Shown here: in pieces, positions 11,645-13,856 of the stretch
Layout of the letters: every line of letters starts with the position of its first letter
Numbering within the stretch: position 1 is the first letter of the stretch
Source: Chloroflexota bacterium
GTDB lineage: Bacteria; Chloroflexota; Dehalococcoidia; DSTF01; JACRBR01
Assembly: GCA_016213125.1 (NCBI GenBank)
Contig: JACRBR010000132.1
Location: 1-13,856 of the forward strand
DNA: 13,856 bases
Reading direction: 5' to 3'
Notes under the pieces: model-generated
The model's input: only the letters and a program-made list of their open reading frames with translations
Told to the model about the DNA's origin: nothing
The model's database searches: none
Translations under genes and position numbers: made by a program

Positions 11645-13087
11645 GTGTTTCGATTCGGACTCATTCTGCTGGTCGCGCTCTGCGCGACAATCGGCGCCGG
11701 CTGTGGAGGCGACGACGACGAGGACCCGCGACCCACGAGGACCGAGCGGTCCGAGGACAACGAGACTCCCACACCGCAAGCGGACGAGGAGGAGACGCCG
11801 GTCGAGGGCGAAACTCCCTCGGAGGGCGAGGAACTGTCCTACGACGACCTGATCAGCCTGACGATCACGGACCTCGACGAGTTCTGGACGAACATGGTTC
11901 CGGAGATCTACAGCATCGACTACGAACCGCTGGCCGCGATCGGCCCCTACTTCGTATCGACCGGCGATGTGCCCCAGTGCGGTGACGCGGCGGCGGATCC
12001 ATCGGAGCTGGTCGGAAACGCCTTCTACTGCCCGCTCGGGGACTTCATCGCGTGGGACGAGGAGACGCTGTTCCCACAGCTCTTTGGCGACTACGGCGAC
12101 TTCGCGGTCGCGCTGGTGCTGGCGCATGAGTGGGGGCACGCCATCCAGACGCGCGGCGAGGTATCGGGGCCGACGATCCTGAAGGAGTTGCAGGCGGACT
12201 GCTTCGCGGGCTCGTGGACGGCGTTCGTCGACAGCGGCGAAAGCAACAACCTGATCCTGACACCGGGCGACCTGGACGAGGCGATCGCCGGTTACCTGCA
12301 GTTCCGGGATTCGCCGGGCACGTCGGTGGACGACCCGAGCGCGCACGGCAGCGGTTTCGACCGCGTCAACGCCTTCGAGGAGGGCTACAACAGCGGTGCC
12401 GTTCGCTGCGCGGACTACGTGAACGAGCCGCCCGTGGTGATACCGCTGGAGTTCTCGTCGCAGGAGGAGTTCGACAGCGGCGGTGACCTTCCATATGAGG
12501 ACATCGCCCCCCTGATCACGACAGACCTGGAGGCGTACTGGGGGCTCCTGATGCCGGAGCTCTTCGCCACGGACTGGATCCCGCTCACGGCGATAGGCCC
12601 GTACTTTGTGTCGGAGCCCGACACACTGCCCGTGTGCGACGAGCGCGAGCCCGATCCCGAGGAGTACGCGGGGAACGCCTTCTACTGTCCGGCCGATGAT
12701 TTCATCGCGTGGGACGAGGAGGTCCTGATGCCGGAGCTGTACAGCAACTTTGGCGACTTCGCGGTGGCGCTCGTGATCGCGCACGAGTGGGGTCACGCGG
12801 TCCAGGCGCGGGCCGGCATTACGGGGCCGTCCACGCTGGACCTCGAACAACAGGCCGACTGCTTCGCCGGGGCGTGGGTCGCGTACGTGATCCTCGAGAA
12901 CAGCGAGAATCTTACGCTTTCGCCGGGTGACCTCGACGAGGCGATCGCGGGGTTCGTCGTGTTCCGCGACGCGCCGGGCACGCCGGAGGACGATCCGGAT
13001 GCACATGGAAGTGCGTTCCAGCGCATCGGCGCGTTCCAGGACGGCGTGATCAACGGGGCCGAAGCGTGCCTCAAGTACGCGTCGTGA
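11645..13087 (+). CDS. Lipoprotein with two tandem neutral zinc metallopeptidase domains
   Basis: Predicted surface lipoprotein of 480 aa. A GTG start at 11645 is supported by AAGGAGG (11631-11637), 7 bases away. Residues 1-19 form a signal peptide with lipobox IGAGC (Cys20). Residues about 23-66 are an acidic Thr/Pro/Glu linker. Two copies of a YpfJ-like neutral zinc peptidase domain follow (about 66-260 and 285-480), each with GNAFYCP, DFIAWDEE, AHEWGHA, QADCFAG and PGDLDEAIAG. The metal ligands can be placed in both: H161, H165 and E181 in the first; H380, H384 and E401 in the second, with E162 and E381 as catalytic bases. Single-domain proteins are the norm, so this is an internal duplication with both sites apparently intact. 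The substrate is unknown. A glycosyltransferase gene follows after 7 bases. Confidence 0.9.
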   Translation: MFRFGLILLVALCATIGAGCGGDDDEDPRPTRTERSEDNETPTPQADEEETPVEGETPSEGEELSYDDLISLTITDLDEFWTNMVPEIYSIDYEPLAAIGPYFVSTGDVPQCGDAAADPSELVGNAFYCPLGDFIAWDEETLFPQLFGDYGDFAVALVLAHEWGHAIQTRGEVSGPTILKELQADCFAGSWTAFVDSGESNNLILTPGDLDEAIAGYLQFRDSPGTSVDDPSAHGSGFDRVNAFEEGYNSGAVRCADYVNEPPVVIPLEFSSQEEFDSGGDLPYEDIAPLITTDLEAYWGLLMPELFATDWIPLTAIGPYFVSEPDTLPVCDEREPDPEEYAGNAFYCPADDFIAWDEEVLMPELYSNFGDFAVALVIAHEWGHAVQARAGITGPSTLDLEQQADCFAGAWVAYVILENSENLTLSPGDLDEAIAGFVVFRDAPGTPEDDPDAHGSAFQRIGAFQDGVINGAEACLKYAS

Positions 13088-13094
13088 CGGCGCG

Positions 13095-13856
13095 ATGACC
13101 AGCCCGATTTCCGTCGCGCTGTGCACGCATAACGGCGAGCGTTACCTGCGCGCGCAGCTCGAAAGCATCGCCGCTCAATCGTTGTTACCGGCGGAGGTTG
13201 TCGCGTGCGATGACGGATCGACGGACCGGACTGTCGACATCCTCGAATCGTTTGCGGGCGAAGCGCCCTTCCCGGTACGGGTCGCACGAAACGCAAGGCG
13301 ATTCGGGCCGGCGAAGAACTACGAGCAGGCGATCGGCCGATGTAGCGGCGACTTCATTGCCCTCGCCGATCAGGATGACATGTGGCTGCCGGCAAAGCTG
13401 CAGCGACTCACGGACGCGATCGAACGCGAAGGCGCCGCATATGCGTTCTCCGACGCGCGCCTCATCGACGCGGACGGGCGCGTCGTGGCGGGGAAGACGT
13501 TACTTGCCCGGCGCTTCGCGCCCGCGCGCATCGAGCGTGCATTCAGAGACCATCGCGAGCTGGATCTGCTGCTGAAACGCGACTTCATCTACGGCACAAC
13601 GCTGATGTTTCGCTCGGAATATCGCGAGCTTGTGCTGCCGATCGGAGCGGCGTGGTCGCATGACACGTGGATCGTGAACGTGCTGGCGCTGATGGGATAC
13701 AGCGGCGCGCCGGTGCCATATCCCGAGCGCGTGCTTGCGTACGAGGCACTGCGCGCGCATATCGAGGACGTGTCAGGGCGAACAGGCAGAAGGGTCACGA
13801 CGGGCGCCATGGCGCGCCTAGAGAACAAGCTTTGCTACCTGCGGGCCCTGGTCGAG
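13095..13856 (+). CDS. Glycosyltransferase family 2, 3' end missing (window edge)
   Basis: GT-A fold glycosyltransferase of family 2, likely in assembly of a surface polysaccharide or glycan. From ATG 13095 the frame stays open for 254 codons to the end of the window. SVALCTHNGERYLRAQLESI opens the first Rossmann-like half (6-25). ACDDGSTDRT (37-46) holds the nucleotide-sugar-binding aspartates, and ALADQDDMW (89-97) contains the DxD-type metal motif. FSDARLIDADG (118-128) follows, and YGTTLMFR with WSHDTW lies in the acceptor half. No transmembrane helix is visible in the part present. The start lies 7 bases after the metallopeptidase stop with no clear ribosome site, so translational coupling within one operon is likely. 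Substrate and full length cannot be judged. Confidence 0.88.
   Translation, partial: MTSPISVALCTHNGERYLRAQLESIAAQSLLPAEVVACDDGSTDRTVDILESFAGEAPFPVRVARNARRFGPAKNYEQAIGRCSGDFIALADQDDMWLPAKLQRLTDAIEREGAAYAFSDARLIDADGRVVAGKTLLARRFAPARIERAFRDHRELDLLLKRDFIYGTTLMFRSEYRELVLPIGAAWSHDTWIVNVLALMGYSGAPVPYPERVLAYEALRAHIEDVSGRTGRRVTTGAMARLENKLCYLRALVE

Noticed and set aside
11471..13126. Long open frame (551 codons) on the - strand opposite the metallopeptidase
   Set aside because: The + strand gene has a signal peptide, two zinc motifs and a strong ribosome site; the opposite frame is Arg/His/Val-rich with no motif.

Overview
This is a GC-rich bacterial chromosome segment with tightly packed genes, good Shine-Dalgarno sites and frequent GTG starts. 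It holds 13 protein genes plus one broken transposase. No phage genes, CRISPR array, rRNA or tRNA was seen. The lineage cannot be fixed from the sequence alone. The long Thr-Pro-rich tail on a secreted protein, the acidic Thr-Pro linker on a lipoprotein and the gene types fit Chloroflexota (a Dehalococcoidia-like genome), with another high-GC phylum possible. This is inference.

Left part (1-4201, all + strand): the 3' part of an M20 metallopeptidase; a short 3-hydroxyacyl-CoA dehydrogenase ending in a good intrinsic terminator; a PHP-domain phosphoesterase; an RDD membrane protein with its own sigma70-like promoter; and a Tat-exported TIM-barrel-like protein with a Thr/Pro tail.

Middle part (4202-9000): an 82-aa cysteine-pair (zinc-ribbon-like) protein on the - strand diverges from a Gfo/Idh/MocA oxidoreductase across a spacer with a perfect TTAACGA-T-TCGTTAA palindrome. 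The oxidoreductase is followed by a 72-aa orphan. Converging on them from the right, on the - strand, are an AlkD-type DNA alkylation repair protein, a sugar-phosphate isomerase/epimerase-like TIM barrel and a second Gfo/Idh/MocA dehydrogenase. The last two probably act together on an unidentified sugar or polyol.

Right part (9000-13856): a REP-associated tyrosine transposase (RAYT) relic, split by one frameshift, sits between two inverted 39-bp palindromic repeats (36/39 identical). A probable third copy lies at about 6173-6203, and unrelated hairpins sit in other spacers. Next come typA/bipA (-), which has non-consensus guanine-recognition loops, and, diverging from it, a lipoprotein carrying two complete HEWGH zinc-peptidase domains in tandem. 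The two promoters appear as mirror-image TGTGCTA extended -10 boxes. A glycosyltransferase family 2 gene starts 7 bases after the peptidase and runs off the window.

The points most worth a second look are the RAYT/REP unit, the duplicated metallopeptidase, the TypA G4/G5 changes and the two putative regulatory spacers.
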